DNA of 64,000 nt from Bacillota bacterium (GTDB lineage: Bacteria > Bacillota > Clostridia > Lachnospirales > Lachnospiraceae), in NCBI GenBank assembly GCA_023409535.1, contig JAEYGZ010000039.1, positions 310,001-374,000 of the forward strand, in the 5' to 3' direction. Each line of letters opens with the position of its first letter. The first letter of the stretch is position 1. Below the pieces are notes generated by a model, which was given only the letters and a program-made list of their open reading frames with translations, ran no database searches and was not told the DNA's origin. Below are positions 7,820 to 16,001 of the stretch, piece by piece. The position numbers and the translations under genes are program-made.

Positions 7820-9154
7820 ATGGATTTATTTGATTATATGAGAGACAATACGATGAAAAAGGAAGCTCCCCTAGCCTCCAGACTAAGGCCTGTGACCCTG
7901 GAGGAGGTAGTTGGGCAGGCTCATATCATCGGTAAGGATAAATTACTTTATCGTGCCATCAAGGCAGACAAGCTTAGCTCCATTATTTTCTACGGGCCGC
8001 CGGGAACCGGCAAGACAACTCTGGCAAAGGTAATTGCCAATACCACCAGCTCGAATTTTACTCAGATTAATGCTACGGTAGCCGGTAAGAAGGATATGGA
8101 GGCGGTAATAGAAGAAGCAAAGAACAATCTGGGCAGGTATGGCAAGCGGACGATACTTTTTATCGATGAGATCCATCGATTTAATAAAGGACAGCAGGAT
8201 TATCTTCTCCCCTTTGTGGAGGACGGAACGGTGGTACTCATAGGCGCCACGACGGAGAATCCTTATTTTGAAGTAAATTCGGCGCTGATTTCCCGTTCCA
8301 TTGTCTTTGAATTAAAGTCTTTGGAGAAAGAGGACATACGGACTCTGATCAGCCGCGCAGTATATGACCGTGACCGTGGAATGGGAGCCTATGATGCGGT
8401 GATTGATGAAGAAGCGCTGGATTTTCTTGCGGATATGGCAAACGGTGATGCCAGGTCGGCGCTAAATGCGATAGAAATCGGAATTCTGACCACAGAACGC
8501 TCCTTGGATGGCAAGATTCACATTACCCTGCCGGTAGCCTCGGAATGCATTCAGAAACGGGTACTAAAATACGATAAAAACGGTGACAACCATTACGATA
8601 CCATATCAGCCTTTATTAAGAGTATGAGAGGTTCTGATCCGGATGCAGCCATTTATTATCTGGCCAGAATGCTGTATGCCGGTGAAGAAGTAGCCTTTAT
8701 AGCCAGAAGAATTATGATTTGTGCTTCTGAGGATGTATCCAATGCCGACCCGAATGCACTGGTGGTTGCCACCTCGGCGGCGCTTGCCGTAGAGCGGCTG
8801 GGTATGCCGGAAGCTCAGATCGTGCTTGCGCAGGCAGCAGCTTATATAGCCTGTGCTCCAAAGAGCAATTCGGCAGTGAGTGCCATCGGAGCAGCCATGG
8901 AGGTAGTGCAGAACGAGAAGACTGCCACCATTCCGGCCTATCTGATGGACGCCCATTATAAAGGGGCAGCGAAACTGGGCCATGGTCTCGGTTATAAATA
9001 CGCTCACAATTATAAGAACCATTATGTGGAGCAGCAATATCTTCCGGATGAGATAAAAGATCGAATATTTTATGTTCCCTCAGAGAATGGATATGAAGTT
9101 AAAATACAGGAATACTTTCGTAAGATAAAAGATGAAACTGAAAAGGAGTACTGA
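7820..9154 (+). CDS. rarA: Replication-associated recombination protein A (RarA/MgsA)
   Basis: A 444-residue AAA+ ATPase related to clamp loaders and eukaryotic WRNIP1; it acts at stalled replication forks. Walker A GPPGTGKTT is at about 59-67, Walker B ILFIDEIH at 112-119, sensor 1 at GATTENP and the arginine finger region at NSALISRS. The C-terminal tetramerisation part (PAYLMDAHYKGAAKLGHGLGYKYAHNY) is intact. I start at the ATG at 7820 (MDLFDYMRDN), because the preceding 34 codons of open frame look non-coding. A terminator overlaps the stop codon. Confidence 0.95.
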   Translation: MDLFDYMRDNTMKKEAPLASRLRPVTLEEVVGQAHIIGKDKLLYRAIKADKLSSIIFYGPPGTGKTTLAKVIANTTSSNFTQINATVAGKKDMEAVIEEAKNNLGRYGKRTILFIDEIHRFNKGQQDYLLPFVEDGTVVLIGATTENPYFEVNSALISRSIVFELKSLEKEDIRTLISRAVYDRDRGMGAYDAVIDEEALDFLADMANGDARSALNAIEIGILTTERSLDGKIHITLPVASECIQKRVLKYDKNGDNHYDTISAFIKSMRGSDPDAAIYYLARMLYAGEEVAFIARRIMICASEDVSNADPNALVVATSAALAVERLGMPEAQIVLAQAAAYIACAPKSNSAVSAIGAAMEVVQNEKTATIPAYLMDAHYKGAAKLGHGLGYKYAHNYKNHYVEQQYLPDEIKDRIFYVPSENGYEVKIQEYFRKIKDETEKEY

Positions 9155-9167
9155 GAGTACTCCTTTT
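9141..9167 (+). terminator. Intrinsic terminator of rarA
   Basis: A 12-bp perfect stem (9141-9152 with 9156-9167) with loop GAG, ending in a T-run. The rarA stop TGA at 9152-9154 is inside the hairpin. Confidence 0.9.
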
Positions 9168-9243
9168 TAATTGCGTACATATGCGGCGCTTTATGCAGTC
9201 TTTATTGATCTTATCAATTCGTATATCTATTTTATTTTTACAG

Positions 9244-9498
9244 TTATTCCTTTGATTCCGGCGGCTCCGAGTTACCGGGATTTTTTTTATCCGGGTCATC
9301 CCTGTGTACCCATTGATATACAGTCATCGCAAGCCAGATTAAGATAGGTATTACAATGGTACAGAAGGTGCTGGCGAGGAACAATCCCTGGGCAAGTGGG
9401 GAGCCTCCTGCAAAGATGGAGGCAAGCAGGGTTACCAGATACATGGAGAATAGAAATATCAAGCCGACAATAGCACCGACACGTCTTATTTTACTCAT
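9244..9498 (-). CDS. Small two-pass membrane protein, unknown
   Basis: 84 residues with two hydrophobic segments, about 8-30 (AIVGLIFLFSMYLVTLLASIF) and 38-63 (LFLASTFCTIVIPILIWLAM), then a charged tail rich in D, K, P and E. The ATG at 9498 is preceded by a GGAAA-like site. I do not recognise a named family. It follows the radical SAM gene on the same strand after 87 bp and could be co-transcribed with it. Confidence 0.65.
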   Translation of the reverse strand: MSKIRRVGAIVGLIFLFSMYLVTLLASIFAGGSPLAQGLFLASTFCTIVIPILIWLAMTVYQWVHRDDPDKKNPGNSEPPESKE

Positions 9499-9585
9499 AA
9501 ATTATTTCCTTTCCGCTCATTATGTTTCCTTATTCCATTATATGAGCAAGAGACGGAAAATGCAAGAAACTCTGCAACATTATGT

Positions 9586-10845
9586 CTATCTCAGCAAAGG
9601 CAGCAGAGGAAGATCAGGATCGGATCCGACCTCTGAGAACATCATGGAGAGCAGCTCCGGTTGGCCGAGAACCTTACCGCCTTCATATTTACCGTTACAG
9701 GTAATGAAATAGGTGCTTTTCTTTAAAGAAACCCCGATTTTGCGAAGGGTCTGGTGCGAAACGGTTCCATACCTTCTGGCGCGTATTATCTTCTTGGCAT
9801 AGGTGAGTCCTATCCCGGGGATGCGAAGCAGCTGTTCATAGTCCGCGGTATTTACCTCCATCGGAAACAGATGAAGATTGCGAAGTGCCCAGCTCATCTT
9901 CGGATCCATGCATTCTGCCAGTTCCGGCGCCTGTTCGGGAGCTATCTCATCCGGGGAAAAATCATACAGCTGAAGCAGCCGGTCTGCCTGATACAAACGC
10001 TTCACACGCCAAACCGGTACCTGTGCAAAGGGAAGCTCATCATATCCCCTTGCCTTATCCAGATAGTGAAAAGCCGTATAATATACTCTGCTTAAGTGAT
10101 ACTTGTTATATAAAGCCTTGGACAGGTTAAGAATTGTCCGGTCTGTTTCTCCCGTACTTCCGGCCATCAGCTGGGTGGTCTGGGATCTTGCCTTAAGGAT
10201 ATTTGTATTGCTCCGGTATTGTCTGACCTCCTGCACCAGATTACTGATCTGCTGCATCGGAATCAGGATATTTTCCTTGTTCTTCTGCTTGGCAATCTTT
10301 TCGTAACCGGCATTTCTGGCGACTTCTATATTCACGCTTAACCGGTTGGCATATCTGGCGGATTTCTCAATAAGGAATGGATCTGCACCGGGCATGATTT
10401 TGGCATGGATATATCCGTTATAATAAAGCTCCTGACGCAGTATGCGCAAGGTCTCTATGATGATTTCCTGAGTATAATCCGCATTCTTATAAATGGCTGA
10501 GGTGATAAAGATGCCATGATTGCCATTCTTAGCCTGATTGAATGCAATCTCAGCCAATTCCCTAGGAGAATTACAATAGCGGCTGACATTCTCCCGGCTG
10601 GCGCGGCAGCCGCAGTAAGCACAGTTAAAGCTGCACTGATTGGAGAGAAAAACCTTTGGCACCTTTGGAGGTGTATGGGGGGAATGAATATCTGCAAACA
10701 GGGAAGGATCAGGCAGGCTCTCCTCGTTGGAGCAGGAGGAATCCTCGGAGCCCTGCGGATCCGCCACATCGAATCTGGAATCCTCCTGCATTTGCAGAAG
10801 CTTCTCAGGAAGGGACAATGTATTATCATGAAGAATATGAACCAT
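9586..10845 (-). CDS. Putative DNA modification/repair radical SAM protein
   Basis: A 419-residue protein with a radical SAM domain. The 4Fe-4S motif is CSFNCAYC (Cys 71, 75, 78). The C-terminal part carries a helix-hairpin-helix DNA-binding motif (about 335-385: LLRIPGIGLTYAKKI). This combination matches the family annotated as putative DNA modification/repair radical SAM protein. Members are usually next to a DUF4130 uracil-DNA-glycosylase-like partner; no such gene is adjacent here. ATG at 10845 with AGAGGT about 9 bp upstream. Substrate unknown. Confidence 0.88.
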   Translation of the reverse strand: MVHILHDNTLSLPEKLLQMQEDSRFDVADPQGSEDSSCSNEESLPDPSLFADIHSPHTPPKVPKVFLSNQCSFNCAYCGCRASRENVSRYCNSPRELAEIAFNQAKNGNHGIFITSAIYKNADYTQEIIIETLRILRQELYYNGYIHAKIMPGADPFLIEKSARYANRLSVNIEVARNAGYEKIAKQKNKENILIPMQQISNLVQEVRQYRSNTNILKARSQTTQLMAGSTGETDRTILNLSKALYNKYHLSRVYYTAFHYLDKARGYDELPFAQVPVWRVKRLYQADRLLQLYDFSPDEIAPEQAPELAECMDPKMSWALRNLHLFPMEVNTADYEQLLRIPGIGLTYAKKIIRARRYGTVSHQTLRKIGVSLKKSTYFITCNGKYEGGKVLGQPELLSMMFSEVGSDPDLPLLPLLR

Positions 10846-10951
10846 AGCTGTTTACCTCTGGACCGATATACTTGCTGCTTATAATTACTATATAAGTATG
10901 ATAGCATATAGTCCGGATAAAGTCAAACATATGTTCGAAAATATTCAAAAG

Positions 10952-11809
10952 TCAGTCCGGGACAACAGTATGGGAGCCGGGGATATCTCTTCGGTCCGAG
11001 AGCGGCGCATGTCCGATATGCTTACGATATGCCCGGTAGAAGACAGAATAGTCACGAAAGCCTGACTGTGCGGCAGCCTCCGCCGCCGACGCACCGTTGA
11101 TGAGCAGCTGCTGGGCAAACATCACCCGCTTATAAATCAGATAATCCCCAACCGTAGTCCCGGCGGCTTTGCGAAAAGCGCGGTTCAGGTAATGCTTGCT
11201 GATACAGAAATGCTCCGACAGCATATCCAGCGTAATATACTTGGTCAGGTTATGATTGAGGTAGGCGATGATATCCGTAATGGTACCGGAAGTAGTTGTC
11301 TCCACCTGAACCGGACGAAGCGTCTGACGCATGATCGTCAGCTGGGCCAGAATGGTCTCCACATAGGAAGGAAGCAGTTGATTGCGAAGGCTCTCCGATT
11401 GTTCCCCCAAGCCGGCCAAAGCCTCAAAAAAGCTGCCAAACTGAAAGCTTTGGGTATTCTCATAGTATACCTCTTTCTCGGAGTGTTTCTCATTACTTGG
11501 AAATGCAGACAGCAGGAGCGGGCGTCGCTCCGTATTTAACAGGTCCGGGTTAAAATGTATGGTGAAACGCCGGTAGGGCTTGTCGGATTTTACCTTCACA
11601 CCATGGAATACCAGGGGGGAAAACAACAGCATACTGTGGGGGGTGGGATGATATAATTTTCCTTCCACCAGGTAATCTACATCGCCCTCCAGAAAATAAA
11701 AGATTTCATATACATTATGACAATGAATTTGATAATCCGTCATGGACTCTGTGCTGACACTATATGAAAATTGAACCATATCCGTAGTTATTCCGCTGAT
11801 CGCAGCCAT
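10952..11809 (-). CDS. AraC family transcriptional regulator
   Basis: 286 residues. An N-terminal cupin-like sensor domain (HCHNVYEIFYFLEGDVDYLVEG, about 25-50) is followed by a C-terminal double helix-turn-helix of about 95 residues (FCISKHYLNRAFRKAAG, then SGFRDYSVFYRAYRKHIGHAP). I chose the ATG at 11809 with AAGGAGT upstream; the longer frame to 11911 crosses the promoter region. It diverges from the sugar operon starting at 11977 and is its likely activator. TTTGCAA repeats in the shared promoter region are candidate binding sites. Confidence 0.93.
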   Translation of the reverse strand: MAAISGITTDMVQFSYSVSTESMTDYQIHCHNVYEIFYFLEGDVDYLVEGKLYHPTPHSMLLFSPLVFHGVKVKSDKPYRRFTIHFNPDLLNTERRPLLLSAFPSNEKHSEKEVYYENTQSFQFGSFFEALAGLGEQSESLRNQLLPSYVETILAQLTIMRQTLRPVQVETTTSGTITDIIAYLNHNLTKYITLDMLSEHFCISKHYLNRAFRKAAGTTVGDYLIYKRVMFAQQLLINGASAAEAAAQSGFRDYSVFYRAYRKHIGHAPLSDRRDIPGSHTVVPD

Positions 11810-11883
11810 AGTAACTCCTTTTTTATAATTGTTTAGATTAGTTGCAGGTAAGCATATCACCATTATAAAAAATGAGGGCGATA

Positions 11884-11940
11884 TTTGCAATATAAGATGT
11901 CTCATTTGCAATGGTGAATTTTTGCAAAGTTATCTATAAT
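11884..11940 (+). promoter_or_regulatory. Candidate AraC-regulated promoter with TTTGCAA direct repeats
   Basis: Three direct TTTGCAA repeats occur at 11884-11890, 11905-11911 and 11921-11927; the first two are 21 bp apart, two helical turns. A -10 box TATAAT lies at 11935-11940 with a poor -35 (TGGTGA at 11912-11917). That is the usual arrangement for an activator-dependent promoter of the operon starting at 11977. The link to the divergent AraC protein is inferred. Confidence 0.5.
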
Positions 11941-11976
11941 GAAGAAAAATGCAGAAAGTTGAAAGGAGAAAAACAT

Positions 11977-12738
11977 ATGATTTTGGGGGCACAGCTATAT
12001 ACGGTACGATCCTATACACAGACAGAAGGTGATTTGGACTGTACACTGGAGCAGATTGCAAAAATGGGGTATACCACAGTGCAGATTTCGGCAATCGGCA
12101 GTTCCATCAAGCCTGCAACGGTAAGGGAGCTTTGTGATAAGCATCATTTACAGGTTGTTCTGACCCACAGTGATGCAAATCGTATCTTAAATGATACGAA
12201 TCAACTGATTGAAGATCACAAGGCGATGGGATGTAAATACATAGGTCTGGGATCCATGCCGGATAAATACAGAACGCCGGAATGGATAGAACACTTTACC
12301 AAGGATTTTCTTCCTGCGGCAAGAAAGATCAAAGAAGCCGGAATGCTTCTGATGTATCATAACCATGCCTTTGAGTTCCAAAAGGTGAACGGCGGAAAAT
12401 ATTTGTTTGAATATCTGATCGACGGCTTTGCACCGGATGAGCTTGGGTTTACACTGGATACCTACTGGCTTCAGGCAGCCGGCGCTGATGTATGTGAATG
12501 GATCGAGCGTCTGAAGGACCGGATTCCCTGCGTACATCTTAAGGATATGGCAGTAGTGAAAAATGAATCTGTGATGGCACCTGTGATGGAAGGGAATATG
12601 AACTTCAAAGGCATCCTCTCGACACTGGAGCAGACCGGCTGCGAGTATCTGCTGGTGGAGCAGGATGTATGTCAGGAAAGCCCGTTTGTATGTTTGCAAA
12701 AGAGCTGCAACAACCTGACAGCGCTGGGATACAGATAA
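11977..12738 (+). CDS. Sugar phosphate isomerase/epimerase (TIM barrel)
   Basis: A 253-residue xylose-isomerase-like TIM-barrel protein. It starts GAQLYTVRSYTQ and contains the metal-site stretches MLLMYHNHAFEF, FTLDTYWLQ, CVHLKDM and LLVEQDVC. The family isomerises or epimerises sugars, keto-sugars and inositols using a divalent metal. ATG at 11977 after AAAGGAG (11962-11968). It heads an operon with two Gfo/Idh/MocA oxidoreductases and an SDR, a combination typical of oxidation-isomerisation routes for unusual sugars or glycosides (3-keto chemistry). The substrate cannot be read from the sequence. Confidence 0.88.
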   Translation: MILGAQLYTVRSYTQTEGDLDCTLEQIAKMGYTTVQISAIGSSIKPATVRELCDKHHLQVVLTHSDANRILNDTNQLIEDHKAMGCKYIGLGSMPDKYRTPEWIEHFTKDFLPAARKIKEAGMLLMYHNHAFEFQKVNGGKYLFEYLIDGFAPDELGFTLDTYWLQAAGADVCEWIERLKDRIPCVHLKDMAVVKNESVMAPVMEGNMNFKGILSTLEQTGCEYLLVEQDVCQESPFVCLQKSCNNLTALGYR

Positions 12739-12776
12739 ACCGGGTACAGGATATTTATGAGAAAGGTATGATTACA

Positions 12777-13961
12777 ATGGAGAAGGTACGTCTAGGAATT
12801 ATCGGGATAGGCAACATGGGAAGCGGCCATTGCAGCTCCCTGATGAAGGGTGAAGTCCCGGATATGATATTAAGTGCGGCAGCCGATCTGAGAGAAGTCA
12901 GAAGGCAGTGGGCGGAGGTAACCCTGCCGGAGAATGTGAAGATTTATGCCACCGGTGAGGAACTGATTGAATCAGGAACCTGTGATGCGGTGCTCATTGC
13001 AACGCCTCATTATGATCACCCGAGATTTGCAATGCTGGCTTTTGAACATGGACTTCACGTGCTGTGTGAAAAGCCTGCGGGAGTGTATACGTTACAGGTG
13101 CGGCAGATGAATGAGGCTGCGGAGAAATCCGGGCTGGTATTTGCAATGATGTTTAACCAGAGAACCAACCATGTCTACCGGAAGATGCATGATTTGGTGC
13201 ACAACGGGAGATATGGGCAGATCAAGAGAGTAAACTGGATTATTACCGACTGGTATCGTACCCAGGCTTATTATAATTCCGGCGGCTGGCGTGCAACCTG
13301 GGATGGGGAAGGCGGCGGGGTTCTGCTGAACCAATGCCCTCACAATCTCGACCTGCTCCAGTGGATCTGCGGTATGCCAAGTAAGGTGCAGGCCTTCTGC
13401 CACATGGGAAAATGGCATGATATTGAGGTGGAGGATGATGTTACCGCATATCTGGAGTATCCAAACGGTGCCACAGGCGTCTTCATCACAACAACCGGTG
13501 ATGCGCCCGGAACCAACCGCTTTGAGATCACCTTGGAGCAGGCAAAGCTCGTATGTGAGAATAATCAGTTAACGGTATATGAGTTGGAAGTGAATGAAAG
13601 GGAATACTGCTATACGGCTACCGAAGGCTTTCAAAAGCCGGAGGGCAGATGGGTAGAGGTAATAACGGACGGCGAGAATCCACAGCATGCGGGAGTGCTT
13701 CGTGCCTTTGCGGGCAGGATACTAAGAGGGACGCCGCTGATTGCAGAGGGGAAGGAAGGTATTCATGGACTTACCCTGTCCAATGCAATGCATCTGTCCA
13801 GCTGGCTGCAGAGCCCTGTTCAACTGCCTCTGAATGAAGAGCTGTTTCTTGAGAAGCTGATGGAACGCAGGGCAAATTCCAAAACGAAAACAGGTGTCTC
13901 TGAGGTAACCTTCAGTACCGAAGGTTCTTATGGCAGTAAAAAGAATGAAATGGTACAATGA
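12777..13961 (+). CDS. Gfo/Idh/MocA family NAD(P)-dependent oxidoreductase
   Basis: 394 residues. N-terminal Rossmann fold with GIIGIGNMGSGH, then the family motif CEKPAGVY at the end of the nucleotide domain. The C-terminal domain shows GGWRATWDGEGGGVLLNQCPHNLDLLQW, the usual substrate-domain signature with a catalytic-type His. The ATG at 12777 (MEKVRLGIIG) is preferred over the ATG at 12768, as GAAAGG at 12761-12766 is too close to the latter. It ends overlapping the open frame of the next, related gene. Confidence 0.9.
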   Translation: MEKVRLGIIGIGNMGSGHCSSLMKGEVPDMILSAAADLREVRRQWAEVTLPENVKIYATGEELIESGTCDAVLIATPHYDHPRFAMLAFEHGLHVLCEKPAGVYTLQVRQMNEAAEKSGLVFAMMFNQRTNHVYRKMHDLVHNGRYGQIKRVNWIITDWYRTQAYYNSGGWRATWDGEGGGVLLNQCPHNLDLLQWICGMPSKVQAFCHMGKWHDIEVEDDVTAYLEYPNGATGVFITTTGDAPGTNRFEITLEQAKLVCENNQLTVYELEVNEREYCYTATEGFQKPEGRWVEVITDGENPQHAGVLRAFAGRILRGTPLIAEGKEGIHGLTLSNAMHLSSWLQSPVQLPLNEELFLEKLMERRANSKTKTGVSEVTFSTEGSYGSKKNEMVQ

Positions 13962-14002
13962 TAGATACATTATTCAGAAAAGACCTTTTGGAGGATACTG
14001 TG

Positions 14003-15010
14003 ATGAGAATTGCAATCATCGGGTGCGGCGGTATCGCTGCAACCCACGCAAAATGCTTAAAGAAACTAACCGGTTTGGAGCTGGTTGCTTTTGCTGATAT
14101 TATACCGGAGAAAGCCGCAGTCTTTGCAGAAGAGTACGGCGGTAAGGCTTATGCTTCCATGGAGGAATTGTTAGCCCAGGAGGAATTGGACGCAATCCAT
14201 ATCTGTACCCCGCATTATCTGCATGCGCCTATGGCGGTTTATGGATTGGCCCATGGAGTACATGTATTTATGGAAAAGCCTCCGGTGATATCCAAAGAGC
14301 AATTAAAGGAGCTTAAGGAGGCAGTAAAATCCTCGGACAGGCAGTTGGGCTTCTGTTTTCAGAACCGCTATAATCCAAGTATCATAAAGGTAAAGGAGCT
14401 GCTTGCCTCAGGAAAACCGGGCAGGATCAGGGGAGCCAGGGGACTGGTAACCTGGCACCGTACAAAACCCTATTATACGGAGAGCGGATGGAGAGGCAGT
14501 CTGGAAACAGAAGGCGGCGGAGCATTAATCAATCAGTCCATTCATACACTGGATTTACTGCATTATCTGGTGAATGACAAGCCTGTCAGTGTGGATGCGG
14601 TAATCGCCAACCATCATCTGAAGGGTGTGATTGAAGTTGAGGATATGATGTCTGCTTATGTAGTCTATCCGGAAGCAGTGGTTTGCTTCTATACAACAAC
14701 CGCTTACAGCGCGGATCCGGCGCCTCTGATTGAGCTTGACTGTGAGAATATGACCATCCGGATTGAGGAGTTAAATGTAACCTGCTGCCATAAGAACGGT
14801 GAGACAGAGCATATTCAGCTGGAGGGTAAGAAAGGCTACGGTAAAAGCTATTGGGGTGCGGGACATGAGGACTGTATCCGTGATTTTTACAACAGTATAG
14901 AAGCTAAGAGTAACTTTACATTGAATCTCGAATCTATGGAGAGCACCATCCTGCTGATGCTGGGAGCCTACGAATCGGCAAGAACCAGTCAGGAAATTAA
15001 ATTATCATAG
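14003..15010 (+). CDS. Gfo/Idh/MocA family oxidoreductase, second copy
   Basis: 335 residues, related to the preceding gene but clearly diverged. GxGxxA-type nucleotide motif IIGCGGIAATHAK; MEKPPVISKEQ; GGWRGSLE-like segment SGWRGSLETEGGGALINQ followed by IHTLDLLHY with the expected His. I chose the ATG at 14003 because TTGGAGGA lies at 13988-13995; the earlier ATG at 13958 overlaps the upstream stop and has no site. A pair of such enzymes with a TIM-barrel isomerase suggests sequential oxidation and reduction of one sugar. Confidence 0.9.
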   Translation: MRIAIIGCGGIAATHAKCLKKLTGLELVAFADIIPEKAAVFAEEYGGKAYASMEELLAQEELDAIHICTPHYLHAPMAVYGLAHGVHVFMEKPPVISKEQLKELKEAVKSSDRQLGFCFQNRYNPSIIKVKELLASGKPGRIRGARGLVTWHRTKPYYTESGWRGSLETEGGGALINQSIHTLDLLHYLVNDKPVSVDAVIANHHLKGVIEVEDMMSAYVVYPEAVVCFYTTTAYSADPAPLIELDCENMTIRIEELNVTCCHKNGETEHIQLEGKKGYGKSYWGAGHEDCIRDFYNSIEAKSNFTLNLESMESTILLMLGAYESARTSQEIKLS

Positions 15011-15043
15011 GCAGGACAATGAATAGAAGGACGTGAGAATAGC

Positions 15044-15748
15044 ATGAGCAGATCAATACTAATTACAGGAGCGGCCAGAGGACTTGGCCTGTGCTTTGCA
15101 AAAAAGTACCTGAAGGACGGCTTTATGGTATTTGCCGGTACCAGGGATTTGGAGGCTCCGAAGCTGAAGGACTTACAAAGGGAGTATCCCAATGCATTCC
15201 TGCCGGTGGAGCTTGAAGTGACAGATACGGAATCTGTGGCTGCAGCAGCCCGTACGGTCCGGTCTTATACGGAGAAGCTTGACCTCATTATTAACAATGC
15301 GGCAGTCCATAATTCCACCTCCTTCGAAGTGCTGGAGAAGGCGGATCTTGACGACTGTCTGAAGGTATATGGCATCAACAGCCTGGGTCCTCTTCGTGTT
15401 GTGAAGGGATTTCTGCCTTTCCTGAGAAATAATCCCGGTGCCAAGGTAATCAATATCTCCTCGGAAAGCGGAAGCATCAGTACCTGCGGCAGGGAGAAGG
15501 AGTTTGATTATTGCATGTCAAAGGCAGCGCTGAATATGGCCTCTAAAATGTTGTCCAATTACCTGAGGAAGGATCAGATCATTGTATTGGCAGTTCATCC
15601 GGGCTGGATGAGAACGGATATGGGCGGCGGCAATGCGGCGCTGGATCCCTATGAGACAGCCTGCAAGCTGGCAGATTTATTTGAGACCAGGAACGATCCG
15701 GACGGCCCGGGCTTCATCGATAATCAGGGCAACGAATATCCGTGGTAA
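15044..15748 (+). CDS. Short-chain dehydrogenase/reductase (SDR)
   Basis: A 234-residue classical SDR. Nucleotide motif TGAARGLGL (about 8-16), NNAAVHN, catalytic Ser in INISSESGS, and YxxxK in DYCMSKAAL. The end (PGFIDNQGNEYPW) is typical of the sniffer/CsgA-like group. ATG at 15044 with AGGACG upstream. Last gene of the operon that begins at 11977; a terminator hairpin follows. Confidence 0.9.
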   Translation: MSRSILITGAARGLGLCFAKKYLKDGFMVFAGTRDLEAPKLKDLQREYPNAFLPVELEVTDTESVAAAARTVRSYTEKLDLIINNAAVHNSTSFEVLEKADLDDCLKVYGINSLGPLRVVKGFLPFLRNNPGAKVINISSESGSISTCGREKEFDYCMSKAALNMASKMLSNYLRKDQIIVLAVHPGWMRTDMGGGNAALDPYETACKLADLFETRNDPDGPGFIDNQGNEYPW

Positions 15749-15784
15749 ATTAATCTTAATTATAAAGTGTATCTGGTATAACGA

Positions 15785-15815
15785 AACAGCCTTCACCGTA
15801 GCGGTGGAGGCTGTT
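15785..15815 (+). terminator. Hairpin terminator after the SDR gene
   Basis: A 14-bp stem (15785-15798 with 15802-15815, one G-T pair) with loop TAG and a short T-rich end. It separates the oxidoreductase operon from the GH74 gene. The remaining space up to 16001 contains TATAAT at 15930-15935 with no good -35, a possible activator-dependent promoter for the GH74 gene. Confidence 0.7.
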
Positions 15816-16001
15816 TTGGCTGTGCGCCCGGCGTGGGCGCAATCTAATGAATGGTTGAACGCAGGAAAACACTAATTATTGGGTGAAAAAGATGTAATCT
15901 ATGGGAATGAATCTTTCCTTTTTGTAAAGTATAATCATCATAAGAAAATTTAGCTATGAAAGAATGGAATTAATTTCTTAATAAAGTAAGGATGGATGCA
16001 T

